From Pipra filicauda (taxonomy: Eukaryota > Chordata > Aves > Passeriformes > Pipridae), in contig NW_024104417.1 in assembly GCF_003945595.2 (NCBI RefSeq), positions 841,615-905,614 on the forward strand: a DNA stretch of 64,000 nt, written 5' to 3'. Position numbers and translations under genes: made by a program. The notes under the pieces were generated by a model. The model had not been told where the DNA came from, ran no database searches, and saw nothing but the letters and a program-made list of their open reading frames with translations. Below are positions 11,885 to 24,508 of this stretch, one piece after another (positions within the stretch are counted from its first letter, which is position 1; each line of letters opens with the position of its first letter).

Positions 11885-14800
11885 CCGCTGCCGCCGGTGC
11901 TACTCCCGCGGCGGCCCCGGGAACGTGTGTCCGGCTGCTCGTGGCACGGGAACCCGCGTCCGAATGCGGAGTGAAAGGAGTGCGGGCGGTGGAAGGGGAG
12001 CGGGGACTCGCCTCGGTGTGGGGGAGGCTCCGCTCCCGTGCTCGGCAGCACACGGCCGTGCAAAGAAAGCTCCGCCAGCCGGCGGGAGGTACTGCCCGAG
12101 GCAGGTGTTGCTAAAGAACACGTACCTGCAGAGTTCCGCTGCGGACAGGCAGCCCTTGGGGAAGTGTGTGGCAAACTTGTGTACGGTCTCTCCTCAGCCG
12201 TACAAGTGTTCCTTTGCTAAACCTATCCTGAAACAGTCACTCACTGAGACATCAGTGCAGATGAAAATAGCCCTGCTCTATATAGTTTTCTAGCCCTTTA
12301 CTTTATACGTGCAAGGCAGGTATAAAGTGTTGAGGTTTTGGAGATATTTCTTTTTGCACTGACCCTACGGTAAGTAACAGCACAAAGGAACGCAGCAAAG
12401 GAGAATCAAATCTTGCAGATACCAGCCTATTTCTTTCACATTGCAGAAAGAAATGTATTAAAAATAAGTCACAGCCATAAAGAAAGGGAATGCAGTATTC
12501 TATCTTTCGGTTGCAGGCAGAATTCCTACCACTGCTCTGGGAGCTTGAACATATGAGCAATGATACAAAAGGCAAGCCCTTGGTAGCAGAAGTAATCATG
12601 AGTGCAACTCATTTTTTAAAGTGTCATGGCTAATGCATAGAGCACAAGCACCGCTAAAAGCAGCAAGCTTAAGAATACAGACACTACACAAGGAAAAACT
12701 TTCTTCTTTCACCTTTGTGTCAAAAAAAATTATCTGAATAAGGAGGAGAGCATGTAAAAGAGGTTTGGCTTTGAGATACACCATGTAAATATGGGGTTGT
12801 GTTAGTCTTGGATGTTCACATGGTGACATCTAGACAAACTGCTGTGCCATCAAGGTTAGCACTGGGATAAACCAGCACAAGAGGGACTTTCTGCCAAACG
12901 GGTACCTGTTATAGCCTCAGACATGGCCATCTGCTATAGACCAGCAGCTCTCCCCAGTTCACCTTCCTGTGGCCAGCCACAGTGGCTCCTGGTAGAAAAA
13001 GCAGAAACACTTTCCAGCTTACTTGTAGCCCAGCAGAGTCCCTCAGGCAGCACCCCTGTTGCAGCTTGCCAAGCTCAGCTGGGAGAGATCCCCTTGGAGA
13101 CCCTACAACGTCCTGAGGGCTGCCAGGGTGATCACTTCTCTTGTCAGCCCTCCTAATGTCTACTCTCAGGTAAACAGGTTGTACCTTCTTACAGTTGCTC
13201 TGAAACTCAAGATTTGCAGAGAATTTCACCTGAATTCTCCTGTCTACATCTACACAGTACCAACTCACATGGGAGTTAGCCTAAATTGTTATTCTGCTGT
13301 AGATTATATGGTATAAATTCCAATGTAGAAGCTCTGTAACTCTATTCCAAACTGCTGCACTTCCAAAGTTACTCCAGGGGAACAGGGTTTTTTTCCACAG
13401 TCACTGTGCCATAAAACTTCCCTTTTCAGACAAGCCCTAATTTGGGGTGGGCTGAGTCAGATTGGAGGCATTTATTAAGTTGTTTTGACTTCTGATAGAA
13501 TACTTTATTTGACACCATGTTCTTGGAATGTAGTGCACGTCTGGCTACTGCATTGTACATACTAAGGTCTATGAAGCACAACTGATGTAGGAATTAATGA
13601 AAACTTTGAATCCGTTGTCCAAAAAAGCAGCCTGTGGGGTTTTTTTAAATGAGAATTTGAGTAAATTACAAGAAACCATTACCAATAGAATAGGACCAGA
13701 TTTACGCAGCCTGTAAATACATTGCAGAAGGAATGAATATTCTCCTGTGGCGTGGATGTATTGCAAAATACTGTAAAACTCTTGAGACTTTTCTTAAGAT
13801 TTAGAACAACTGCAAAGTTGCAGGAAGGATCTAGGAAGAGGGATTTAGGGAGCAGAGGGGAAGGAAAGAGCAGTTTGTGTGATCACTCCAACAAGCTTTT
13901 TCCTTCTCTCCTTCTTTGTCTTCTTGTGTCAATCCCACTCACAGTTTGTAAGCACTAGCATCTGTGTTTCATAGGAGAGGGGTTTTGAAACATTGTGTTT
14001 CCTTTTCCCACTCTGAAAATGACCCCAAACTAGTCTCTTACTCATTTTATGCAATTGTTTTGGAATTTGGAAAACCCCACAGATACACTGTACAAAGCTC
14101 CATGAACATCTGGAGACTTGGCCAGTTCTGCACAGCTCCAATTTTCTTTTAATCGGTAGAAATTCCTTCACTGATTGTGTGCCTAAGGTAAATTACTTCC
14201 TTTTGAAGCAGCTCACATGCATGCCGGCTCATCTTTCAGCCTGGGCGAGGACCAGGAATGGACCAAAAGCTTAATTCCACCTCCCTAAAGAGACACCTCC
14301 TCACTGGCTGTAAAGATCTTACCCCCTTGTGTGGGTAGCTGGTGGTGAGGTGGTTGGTCCTTGGGCCCCTTTCCTCCAACTTGCTTGTCTTGCTCTGTGC
14401 AGTACAGTTTTGGCATTTGCTACATCAGTGTTGCTCTCAGCTGGTCTGTTAGGCCATTTTAGAATTCCTCAGTTAAATTTACATGGGCCAGGTCTCACCT
14501 TCACCCAATTTTTTGACCTTTCTTCCCTCCACCAGTAGTTACTAAAGTCTGTATTTAACCAAAATGTCTGACGAAAACAGACGTCTCTTCCTGCCTTAGG
14601 TCCCAAAGTAATCTTAGCAGCTGGAACTTTCATAAGACCCTGAACTTTTAAAATGTATTTAAACTACTCCTGCCTCTATCAATAACTCTATCCCATTGAA
14701 TGCAGCTTTCCATTTCTGTTCTGGAGGCAAAACCAACTTACTGACTGAAGCCCAGTTATCTATAAATCATGTGCTTCACCTGAGCTGTGTTTCTTCACAG

Positions 14801-17800
14801 GGAATTTCCAGAGACCAAATTTGTAGGGCCTTTTTTAAAAGATTTATTGCACCTGCATTTAATACAAAGTTTGTAGACATGATTGAATCCCAACAAACCA
14901 TTAACTCATTCAGTACTTTGAGCACACTTGGTCAAATTCTAGATGTCCTTTTTTCAAAGTAACTTTTTCCCCCATTTTCATCTAGCAAAGCTGTCAGGGC
15001 ACCACGGGAGCTGGTGGCTGCTGGGGCTGGGAGTGTTGGTGGTACCATGGATGGGTGATGGCAGTGCCTAGCAGCCAGGGCTCATCCTATCACTCCAGCC
15101 AAGGGCTCTTGGGCCATGGGGAGGTGGGGGGAGCCCTTGAGGGTGGGCAAGGATGGTCAGGACTGGCAGTGCCCTCAGGGACAGTAATTGTGTTTGAAAC
15201 GAAATAGGTTGTGCAGTTGCAAGTCCCTGTCTTCACTGCATCTGATTGTCCATGATGACAATTTCTGTGCATTTCGCAAATCCTATTGTCAGTTCAGTAA
15301 GCAAAGATTCATTCTGCAGCTCCCATCTTAATACAAGATCTGGGGGGTGGGCATCTTTATGCTAAAAAGCTTTATATTCTATGATTTTTTAAAAAGGCTG
15401 ATGAATTTTCATGACATGTACTTGAGACTTTGCCCTTTCTTGGTTTACTTAATTTTTTAATTGCTGTTTTTCCACAGTGCTATCATTAAACTCAGTGATT
15501 TCAACTTTTGCACACCTGACAGGTTTATTGCACAAAAGCTTTTCCCACCCTCTGTAGTTTTCCTTTACCTACTGATGGCACTGAAGTAGGTTATTTGCCT
15601 TACCCACAGCACTGCTATCCCTTCTATCAGGCATGTGGATTGATTTCAGTCAAAGAATTAAATTATATATTCAGTTAATTTGAACTTATTGATTAAAAGG
15701 AGCCTAAATTTAAGTTCTCTTCTCACCAAAATGAGGCAATGTGTTTCTTTGTTCACAGCTCAAGGCCTTGTTTCCTCCAGTACTATCTCCAAAACCCAGT
15801 CTCAGATTTTTCCCATTGATGTCTTTGTCCACGGCATAGAGTGGCATCATTTTTAGAGTGGCTTTGCTTACGATCTGCATTTCTGGTAAGAATTCCTGTT
15901 TTCTTAAACTTACTCCAGAAGGGGAGTTTTACCCCCACTCTGGGGCTGCTGTTATACTCGTGAGCTCCCGTCAGGTTTTAGCTATTTAACTTTTGGTAGA
16001 CGAGATGTTGGTCATTGACAGATGTTTCTGTAGTAGGTTAAAATGTACAGGAAGACTGCTAGCACAGCACCCAGTTTTCTACCACACCAGTTTTGGGGGG
16101 TGCAATGAAACAAGAGACTTACTCCAGCCAAAATTGGCATGGTCTGTGCAGAGCAAAAGACACAGATTCCTCATGCTCTTGTCCATTATGACTGCTTCAC
16201 AAACATGTGCTCAGGTTTCAAAGCCGGTTCCAGGTCATGGTCATAGTTTTCAAAATAATTAATGGATTCTCTTCAGGTGAACACCCAACAACTGGGCTGG
16301 ACAGCCTTACTTTTTCTGAATCCTGCTTGAAGTAAGCCAATTTTCTCTATGTGCTGTACCATGAGCTGGCTGTCTGACTAGCAGTTGTGAGATGTGAGGC
16401 GCTTCTAGGTCCTGACCTACTTGCCAGGATGAGCCTAGCTCTTAAGCATGACAAGCAATGGATCAATTATTCATACTCACAGATGAACTTTATTTATTAA
16501 CCTTTAGGAGTAATAAATAAATAAAAAGGGAAGAGCTGGCAGATTTTTCTAAGAGCTTCATTTATAGCTACTGTGACATAAAGCTATTTTAACATTTCCT
16601 TTTTATGTAAACAAGCTCCCAAAAGGAATGAGGAAAAAAAGCTGGGAGACATCTGCTTGGCTTCATCATTCTCTCTCTCTTTTCTGGATCCCAACAGCTT
16701 CTTCAGTTATTTTGACCTTCTTACACTCTAATTCACTTGACTGTAGTTGCAGTGCAAGTACTTTTCTGGAGTCCTAGATGAGAAAAAAACCTGCAGAAGT
16801 CCCACTCAACAATCACAGACACTACATATGTGATACTTTTCTGTGCTGCTGGGCTGACCACATATCCAAAATGGCAGACCCATTCCTTGCTGAGGATGTA
16901 CTGATCCAAAATTGTTACCATGGAGCTGAATTGCCATATGCCGCTGCATTTAGAACTATCAGCTTGGGTAAGTATGTGTTATATTCAGTTTCTTACCAGA
17001 ACCCCTACCTGGGAGATTCTAAGTTTTATTTTCCACGTAGGAGGTCTCTATTACAAGATTTCAATATACAATTTCACAGACTCCAGACTTTTTTTCCCAA
17101 TGGCACAGAGCCATCTCCTCATTCAATAGCTCGCAGCACACATATGAAGATGGACAGCTGTCTAACTTCCCATGGTTTTACCCATTCCTGAATTCTACTC
17201 AGCCCCCAGGCATTGCCTTTGCAGAGCCTTTCTCTTCATTGCTTACAATCCTTCGTCTGCCTCTTCCCTCCATCCCTCATATGAAGTGGCCTGCTTCATT
17301 CTGGGCCCTTCAGGCAGCATCAATGCTTATGGTGGCAGTCTATTCCCTACATTCAGCTTCTGTCACTCCTGGCTATCTGAGCTTCATTGACTCTTCATCT
17401 CATCTAAGATTGCTGTTGCACTTAGTCATCAACAGCATCTTTTAATCCAACTTGTCTTCTCTTACAATCTTATTTGCAACCTATTCATTCAAATTTGGTT
17501 TATCAGCTGGGAATATAGTTTTAAGAAAAGATGCTAACAAAGAGAGAGCTGTATTGTACAAGGGCATTGGTTTATCACAAGAAGATACCTGCTGGAAGAA
17601 AAACAGAGAAGTGACAGACAAAAGCTATCAAAAAGCTTAAAGTCAGTTAAGGGATAAAGACAGTGGGAAAACATAAGAAAAGCATAAAAAGAAATACGAG
17701 TTTTTCTCATCTGCTTCGAATCAGATTGTGAATACATTTTCCTTGACCTCACCCAGGTAGACTGTTTAAAGACAAGGGTGTGAAGGCAACTTGTAGTTGC

Positions 17801-18965
17801 AAACCTTGCAGTCACAATTTATGCATGTGTTCATTTATCAGGTAGTTAGGCCTGTGCAAAACATCTCAGCATATCTCTGAAGGTCACCTCCTGCAGAGCA
17901 GAGCCCACAGGGGAACCCACGAGGGCACCTTTTGCTGTCTCAGTGCCACGTAAGCCAGGTTAGTTCAAAACACTTCCCCTAGCAGTTTAAACTAGGTCAT
18001 CCCTGTTCTTCTGAGGCAAACAAGGAACACTCATCTTTCCTTGCCCCTAGCAGTGCCATGGAAGGAAAAATCTTCAGGGAAAGGGCATTAAAGCCCAGTG
18101 AGGGCCAGTCATACCTTAAGCCTCTGCTGCTGTTCAGCCAGCAAATAGAAATCAAAGGCTGCCTTCTCACTAGACATGTCAGACCAGTTTAAACCATGTC
18201 CATGCTCTCTACTGACCATTTATTGCTCCCTCAACTATGACAGGTGCAAAGGGTAAGCCTGCCTTAGTGCTGTAGCTTGGCACCTTTAGAAGTGAGTTTC
18301 CAGTCTCTGCCGCTTCTCGTGCTTTGGTTCATGTTGGGGAGCAGTCCCAGAGCATACGAACTTTGTGCCCTCCATGGGAAATTAAGCTAAAAGATGCGCT
18401 CCAGAAACAGTCTTGGTAACTAAAGAGTTATCAGGACATAGGACTAGATTAGTGCTTGTCTGAAATACAGCCTCTGAAGTGCACTTAGCATGGACAATGG
18501 GCCCTCAGCCTGAAGTTTCACTCTATGGATACACTTTTAGTTTGCTGCACTCTTTGCTTGTGTAGCATAGCCATTATGTTTACATGGGTCGGTGCAGAGA
18601 ATGGGGAATGAGAGAACTGTTCCAAACTTTTCTTTTGGTTTATGTTCTGGTTTTGTTTTTGTTTTCTTAAAACAAAACCTCGTCAGAAAAAAAGTTTTGA
18701 TTCTGTCCAATTACTTGAGCAGGTTCAGATAAATACCTTGCAAACAAATATTGTTGCAATACAGAGAGGTACAAGGAGAAGGGTGCTCTGCATTGTTGCT
18801 AGCATTTGTTCCTCACACCAGGTCACAGTTTTAAAGAGCCAGGAGGAACAACCTTCAGAGTCTCTTGCACTTGTAAGAAATTTTATTCTATTTACATATG
18901 TAAGGCTCTATCAGCCTGAGGGATAGTTGATACTTTCTGTCAGCGCTCTTCTGTTAGAAGTTTCT

Positions 18966-19037
18966 TTCCATGCATCTTCCACAGTAAGAAATATTCTTCC
19001 CTTCCATGCATCTTCCACAGTAAGAAATATTCTTCCC
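18966..19037. repeat. 36-bp tandem duplication
   Basis: Two essentially identical adjacent 36-base copies, each containing CCATGCATCTTCCACAG and AAATATTCTTCCC, lie head to tail. The identity of the copies suggests a recent duplication by slippage or unequal exchange. No function is apparent. Confidence 0.95.
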
Positions 19038-20262
19038 CTTTGCCCCTAGACTCCTTCCTGTGTTTGAAATCAAGAAATTCCATCATAGCCCAGGAGAGCT
19101 AAATATTAATTTCAAAGCATGACAGAGCTTCCCACAAATGCAGTCGTAGTGGGACACTCAGAATACTGCAAACCTATACATTACAGAGAAGGATGTTCTT
19201 CTGAAGTTTGTTAAAAACTGCATTTAGTAATACAAAAATGATATTTGATGATTGTATACTTGCATAATCACATTTGCAACTTAACAAATCTTGCCTGAAA
19301 TCCTCTCAAAATCTCTGGTGTTGCATTGTTGTGATAAGTTCAATTTTGGTAGCTTAAATTTTTGTCCAAATACACTTGTTTTGCTTTGATATGTTATCTG
19401 CTCATGATTTTAAGGTGTGTTTAGGTCTCAGACAAGCTATAACTTTATAGGTTTGCTTATTTACTGATTGCATTCAAGTGAATAAACATGCCATTTCTTT
19501 GTTACAAACAAAAGCAAAGTTCCTGGCTTACATCAGTTTGTTGTCCCAGAATAGAATCAAAGGCTGCTGAGGTAGTTTAGGTCCTTATTTAGAAATAGGA
19601 AAACCTTTGTTTTGTGTACACAGATACTGAGCACTCCAGCGTGAGATGTTAGAGGAAGCTAGGGAAGTTAGCAAGCCCAGTGCTAGCTACATTCTTGGCA
19701 TGCAGTCTGCCTGTAGCATTATTTGGTGTTTGTGTTTACTTGCCACATATGACAGTTAGTAGACTGGAAAGACATGGAAGTGATGTTTAGTGCCAGGCTT
19801 GTTAAAGGATATATGAGAGTTCATCTTCTGTTTCCCTTGATTCTTATTCCAACTGTTTTACTGTATACCGTTCCCCTAACACCCATAAAACTGTAGCAAT
19901 GCTCATTCTTTTCTTAGTCAGTGAATTACAGGATTTGCACAGGATGCAGCAGCAAGCTGTAAACAGAAAGTAAAGTAGAAAACAGTTCCATAAATGCAGT
20001 TGTTAACATTTGAGTAACAAATACCATAGCAAAACAGGTATTTTTCAGCAACATGACAGTAGCAAGCCCCCTAATTCCAATGGGCCTTCAACTGGAAACT
20101 GGAAAAAAACTTGCATTTAGATCTTTTCAAATTCTTTCTTGAAACAGAAAACTGTGGGTGTGCACTACCAGAATATCATATCTTTTTGCCTTTACTGCCC
20201 AGTTTCTGCAAATAGGTGGAATTCCAGATATATACAGTGGAATATATTGAATAGTGAAGCTT

Positions 20263-20302
20263 ATTTTTTTTGTTTGTTTTGTTTTGTTTGTTTTTTTTTT
20301 TT
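20263..20302. repeat. T-rich simple repeat
   Basis: A homopolymer-like T tract interrupted by G residues (TTTTG and TTTG units) over about 40 bases. This is low-complexity sequence, probably length-variable. Confidence 0.9.
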
Positions 20303-22761
20303 CCCATAACTAGTTCAAAATTCCACAGCTGGAAAGATTTCTTTTTTTTGTGTTTGTGGGTAGAAGCTTTAATATAACAGTGTGGTGTATGTGGGGTTTG
20401 TCCTTCAGTTATAATGTCAGTAATTTTTTCCGTTAGAAAACTACTGAATCTTTGCTAAAGATTTTTTGCTCAGAAGCATTCCAAACCCTTCTAGAAACCC
20501 TGCAACACAACTACTCCCTTCTGCATCTAGCGCAAATTCTCCTTCAAGTTTAAAGGCTTCAAAAGCTAGTATAAACCTCTTCAGAGAGGAACCCAAGACA
20601 AATGTATTTGTGGGATAATCCCAGCATAATCTAGTCATATGGAGGGAAATCATCAGAAGTGAAATCTGGCAGAATATTCAGCTGGCATCTGGAGGGTGAG
20701 CAGAATAGTGCCATTCCTCCTAGTCACAGTTATCAGTGCAAAAACTTCAGGAAATCAAGCCCTTGCTCTGTGCAAAGGTAAAGCTCTGCAGCCACTGTTC
20801 ATCTACTGCAGACTAATATGGCAGGAAGACACAGCCCTGGCTGGGAGAGGCAATCTTTAAAGTCTGATCTAGACTAGATTTCTTGGTGGCAACAAATCTG
20901 AAGGATATTTTGTCTTGACTAAAAATAAAAGTTCCTGGTTGAATTCAGGGCAGCCTTTGCTACTGACTGACCTAAATAAACTTTACTAGTTGAAAGAAAC
21001 AAGTAGTTAAGTTTTGTATGTACATTTAGTGAATCAGCTTTGTCTAGAAGCATTGGGAAAAGGTTTCCTCTTATCTTCAGAAAAATATGCGAATCCCTTC
21101 TCAGAGAAAAAGTCAACATTAAAAAAAATAAACATGAAAAGATGAGGCTGAGTGATGCTAAGAACAAAATATGTACTAAATTAAGGTTGTATGTTTTGCC
21201 TTTTATTAATGGCATCCTCAGAGGATACTGACTCATTCGATGACTGAAGTGCTTGTGGCTTGGGACCTATCCCAAGCCAATAATCCTACAACGAGGGAAA
21301 CTCTACTTTTCTTTACATAAGAAAGCTTCCAGATCCAGTTGTCATTTGCTTCAATACTAAGAAATACGGGAAGCAAAGCACTCAAATTAGGCTCTCTGGA
21401 AGGGAACAAGTTATCATGTGAGGTTATTCAACTACTGGTGAGATTGTCTAAAAAGGAACAATCAGGATTTCATCATCCTGTCACTACTGTTCCCTTTCCA
21501 CTCAGTCAAACCAAGGATGGGTTTTGCAAGTCATCACTTCACCATCTCCATTCAAGGAGGGCTTTACCAGCCATGGGGACAAACAGATCTGAACTGCAGT
21601 ATGAGGAAGAGAGCTGAGGAGCCAGCCAGGGTGATTTGTTCTCATCCATCTAGCCTGCCTTCAGATTCTCTCTCTGATGAAAATTTATGTCCTTTCTCTT
21701 TGCACAACTCTAACACACTTGCAATTTTTTTTTCTGTTGTTCCCAGGAAGTGATAGATTAAAGGGCTGCACATCTCTGACTTGGCACTGTGTTTACACTT
21801 GGGCGTTTTAGCTTGATTAGAAATTCAATTCCTATTACTCAGGTGTCAGGATTACTGCTGTGGAAAGCATCTGCCTTTAGGGAAAGGAGATAAATAATTC
21901 AAACATCATACTGAAAGTCACCTTCTTCTTCCACTGTGCTTGATGTTTACCAGGACCTTCTAGTGGTCATAATCATTGCAATGTCTCTACCGTGTGACTC
22001 TGGCACTGTTGAAGGGAGGTAGCAACTGTAAGGCCTCTTTTGCCTTCATGCTGCACTAAACACATGGCATGTATGAAATTGACCTTCCCAATGGTAAGAA
22101 GGCAGAGGATTCTCATTGTCAACGTACTTCAGTCAGAATTGCAGAAATGCCATTTTAGCTTTTCCCAACGCTTGGCCTGACCTCAGCAGGATAGCAATCC
22201 AGCTTTGAAATCATAACTATTATTAAAAAAAAAGGTATCTATTTTTAATTTTAGAGTTAATAATTGTTAGTAGTCTAAGTGTTTTATAAAAGGACCCAAG
22301 ATGAAGAAACTTTAAAACAAAAAAGGTTTCCATATTTAGATGTAAAATGCTAATACAGTTTGATAAGTCTGAGCAGAGTTCTTTTGAGCAGGTTAGTTAT
22401 GCAGGCAGTGAAAAGATGCCCTCAAGATGCTCACAAGCTAGGAACCTACTGAAGCACTCTTAGGGTTTTCTTCTCATTCCTCACGTAATTATCTCTGCCT
22501 ATTTGTTTCTGTTGCTACTAGGTACTTTTTGTTTCCAAATTATTACCGTATGAGTGGGATTTTGGAACTGCCTGGAGCCCTTGCTAAGGCAGGAAGTCCC
22601 ATGCATAAGTGGTAGCAGTCAGTAGTTCACAGACTCACTTCACACTATACATTGGGCTTGGCATGATGTCTCAGCTGCATGAAGATGAGCTTGTGCTTAA
22701 GTCTTCACTGAACTGGATCGAAGGACAGTACTCTTCATAAGGTGGTCTTTAAAACACCTAA

Positions 22762-22766
22762 CTACT
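22762..22766. repeat. Left target-site duplication of LTR-like element
   Basis: CTACT immediately precedes the TG that opens the element at 22767, and the same pentamer follows its CA end at 24504-24508. Five-base duplications are produced by integrases of several endogenous retrovirus groups, including ERVL-type elements. Confidence 0.75.
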
Positions 22767-24503
22767 TGTCATGGTGTTACGACCTGCCCCAGGAAAAGAG
22801 GGGGGAGGGGGTAACCCAGGTTTTATCAATAATTCCTTTGGGGTGGATTAAAGCGAAACGACACTAAATAATTGGTGTATGAAAACATATATTGATAAGA
22901 TTTATTTTAACAATTTTGAATCAACAGGTAAGTTAACATTTTTGGGTGCTGTCATAACCTTTCTGGGGAGGAGAAAAATGCATAGGGGAGAGAAAGAGAG
23001 GGTAAGAGTCAGGGAGAGCAAGAAAAAAAAGAAGATGAGATAATCACCGCCCACTGGATCCAGTGATGTCTTGATCCGCAGGTGGTGGGGGGAGAAGGAA
23101 AAGCAAAAAACCCCGCCAAACCCCCAAAGTCACCAGTCAAAATCCATATCCTTTGCACCTCCCCCAGGGCGGGGAGTTGTTTTCATAGGTTGGTGTCCCC
23201 CTTTTTGGCGCGGAGTTCATGTGGAGGGTGTGGTAAACTCAGCTCTTCCCGCCTTTTCGGGGCTTGACATCTTCTGCACTGGAGGGTTGGGGGGATGGGC
23301 CCAGTTGCCCATCAGAAAGTCAAAAGCCTGCAGAAGTCTCTTAGAATGCATAAATCATTAACTGTTTCAGTCTCTGACACATGGGTTGAGATTGGTCCCC
23401 CTGAGAGCCGAGGGGCCCAGAGGTGTTTGGGCGCCAGGGCAGTGTTCCCTGGAGGGACAATCACCGCTCGTCTTGTTCGCTTCTGCTGAAAAATCATATA
23501 TACCCAGCGCCGGAAGCTGTTGGCAATTCTGTTGGTGTCTGCTGCCACGTGTAGGTGTAGAAGGCCGAAGGGGTGGCAGGGTCTCCTCCTTCTTCCCCCT
23601 CCGAGGGGGGAGGGGAGGCCCTGCGGCCCACAGCCCTGCGTCCCACAGCAGGGTTAGAGGCAGCATTTGGAGTGATTGTTTGTGAGGGACAAGACTCACA
23701 ATGCCTGAGGTAAGAGAGAGGAGGCCGGGCCCTCTCCGCCTCCGCTGCAGTTGGGCTGTGGGGTGCTTGGGACAGTGTATAACTGGACCGAGCTGCCTGT
23801 GGCCAAGGCTAGGGGGCTTTTTTCCCCTCTCACTGTTAAGTGGGAGTGGATGCAAGGCTTAGTATTGAAGCTGAGCTAAGAGATGGGCTGATAACGAAGC
23901 AGCTCGGTGCCAGGGAGAAGAGTCCCAGGCGAAACTGGAGATGGGCCAGAGAGAGAGGGGCTCAGGAGTTGCCCTACCGAGGTTTGACCGGGGGCAGCCG
24001 AAAACTGACTTGGAAGACGCTGTGATAAACTGACTGAATTACAGCAGCCTACAGAGCCAAGGTATGAGGCTGAGGGAGAGAGATCACACAGCAGAAATGA
24101 CACAGAACCAAGGAGAGAGGACTTGGAGCTATCTTGGACTTCATGAAGAAGAAAAGACTGCAGCAAACAACTGGAGGTCAGTGGGGGAGTGTTTCAGGTT
24201 CCCTGAACACTCACACGAGAGAGAGACTGCATTACCTATCAGCCTTGAAAGGCTTTTCCTGGACTAAAGTTAAAAGGAGAAGCTTCAAAGGGACTGATAG
24301 AAGTGTAATATATATATAGAGAGAGTTGCTTTTAGCTTGTATAGTATTTATTTGTGTAAATAAAATGTATATATGCTTCCCCCTTCCCCTATAGAAGCCT
24401 CTAGCCTGAAAGTTTTCTCTTTGGTATTGGCATAAATTGTGGGAAGGGGTGGGGGAAGCCTGGAAATTGGATTTTAGGTTTCTAATGTGGCTCAACTGCC
24501 ACA
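22767..24503. mobile_element. Long LTR-like element with 5-bp target duplication
   Basis: The 1737-bp segment begins TGTCATGG, ends TGCCACA and is flanked by a perfect CTACT direct repeat, the signature of integrase-mediated insertion. Its composition differs sharply from the surroundings, with a GC-rich middle (about 23160-23830) and purine-rich arms. The two ends are not repeats of each other, so it is not a short provirus with two LTRs. I found no gag, pol or env coding. The simplest reading is a long solo LTR. Orientation is ambiguous. Read rightward, AATAAA occurs at 24359-24364 with about 139 bases to the end. Read leftward, AATAAA occurs at 22906-22901 with a similar distance to the other end, and a TATATA motif at about 23497-23505 is preceded by a CCAAC box. 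A non-autonomous (TRIM- or LARD-like) element is the alternative. I do not recognise the family with certainty. Confidence 0.7.
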
Positions 24504-24508
24504 CTACT
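24504..24508. repeat. Right target-site duplication of LTR-like element
   Basis: CTACT follows the CA end of the element exactly and matches 22762-22766 with no mismatch. The perfect duplication implies a fairly young insertion. Confidence 0.75.

Larger units (their letters stand above)
10845..12130 (-). promoter_or_regulatory. CpG island promoter
   Basis: This is the only long stretch of the window that is both very GC-rich and dense in unmethylated-type CpG dinucleotides; the DNA on either side is AT-rich and CpG-poor. It contains a cluster of Sp1-type GC boxes (11812-11834, overlapping GGGGCGGGG on the minus strand), a CCCGT pentamer repeat and a purine-rich GGA tract. I see no TATA box placed for the proposed start codon, so this looks like a dispersed-initiation housekeeping-type promoter. 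The direction is inferred from the minus-strand start codon and splice donor at 11415-11435. A divergent plus-strand transcript, as is common at such islands, cannot be excluded. The transcription start is not determinable from sequence alone, but should lie to the right of 11435. Confidence 0.8.
12131..22761. other. Gene-free stretch upstream of the CpG island
   Basis: No exon, RNA gene or recognisable transposon was found. The ORFs are short and compositionally ordinary. Features noted separately are a 36-bp tandem duplication near 19 kb and a T-rich simple repeat near 20.3 kb. A G-rich patch at about 15000-15190 has no recognisable identity. Confidence 0.5.

Noticed and set aside
11119..12174. 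A 351-codon minus-strand protein gene
   Set aside because: It is a stop-poor frame in GC-rich promoter DNA with low-complexity composition and no domain. It also crosses the GC boxes and simple repeats of the CpG island.
18966..19037. The beginning of a CRISPR-like array
   Set aside because: There are only two adjacent copies with no spacer, in a vertebrate genome. It is a simple tandem duplication.
22767..24503. A complete short provirus with two LTRs
   Set aside because: The left and right ends are not repeats of each other, and no retroviral coding sequence lies between them.
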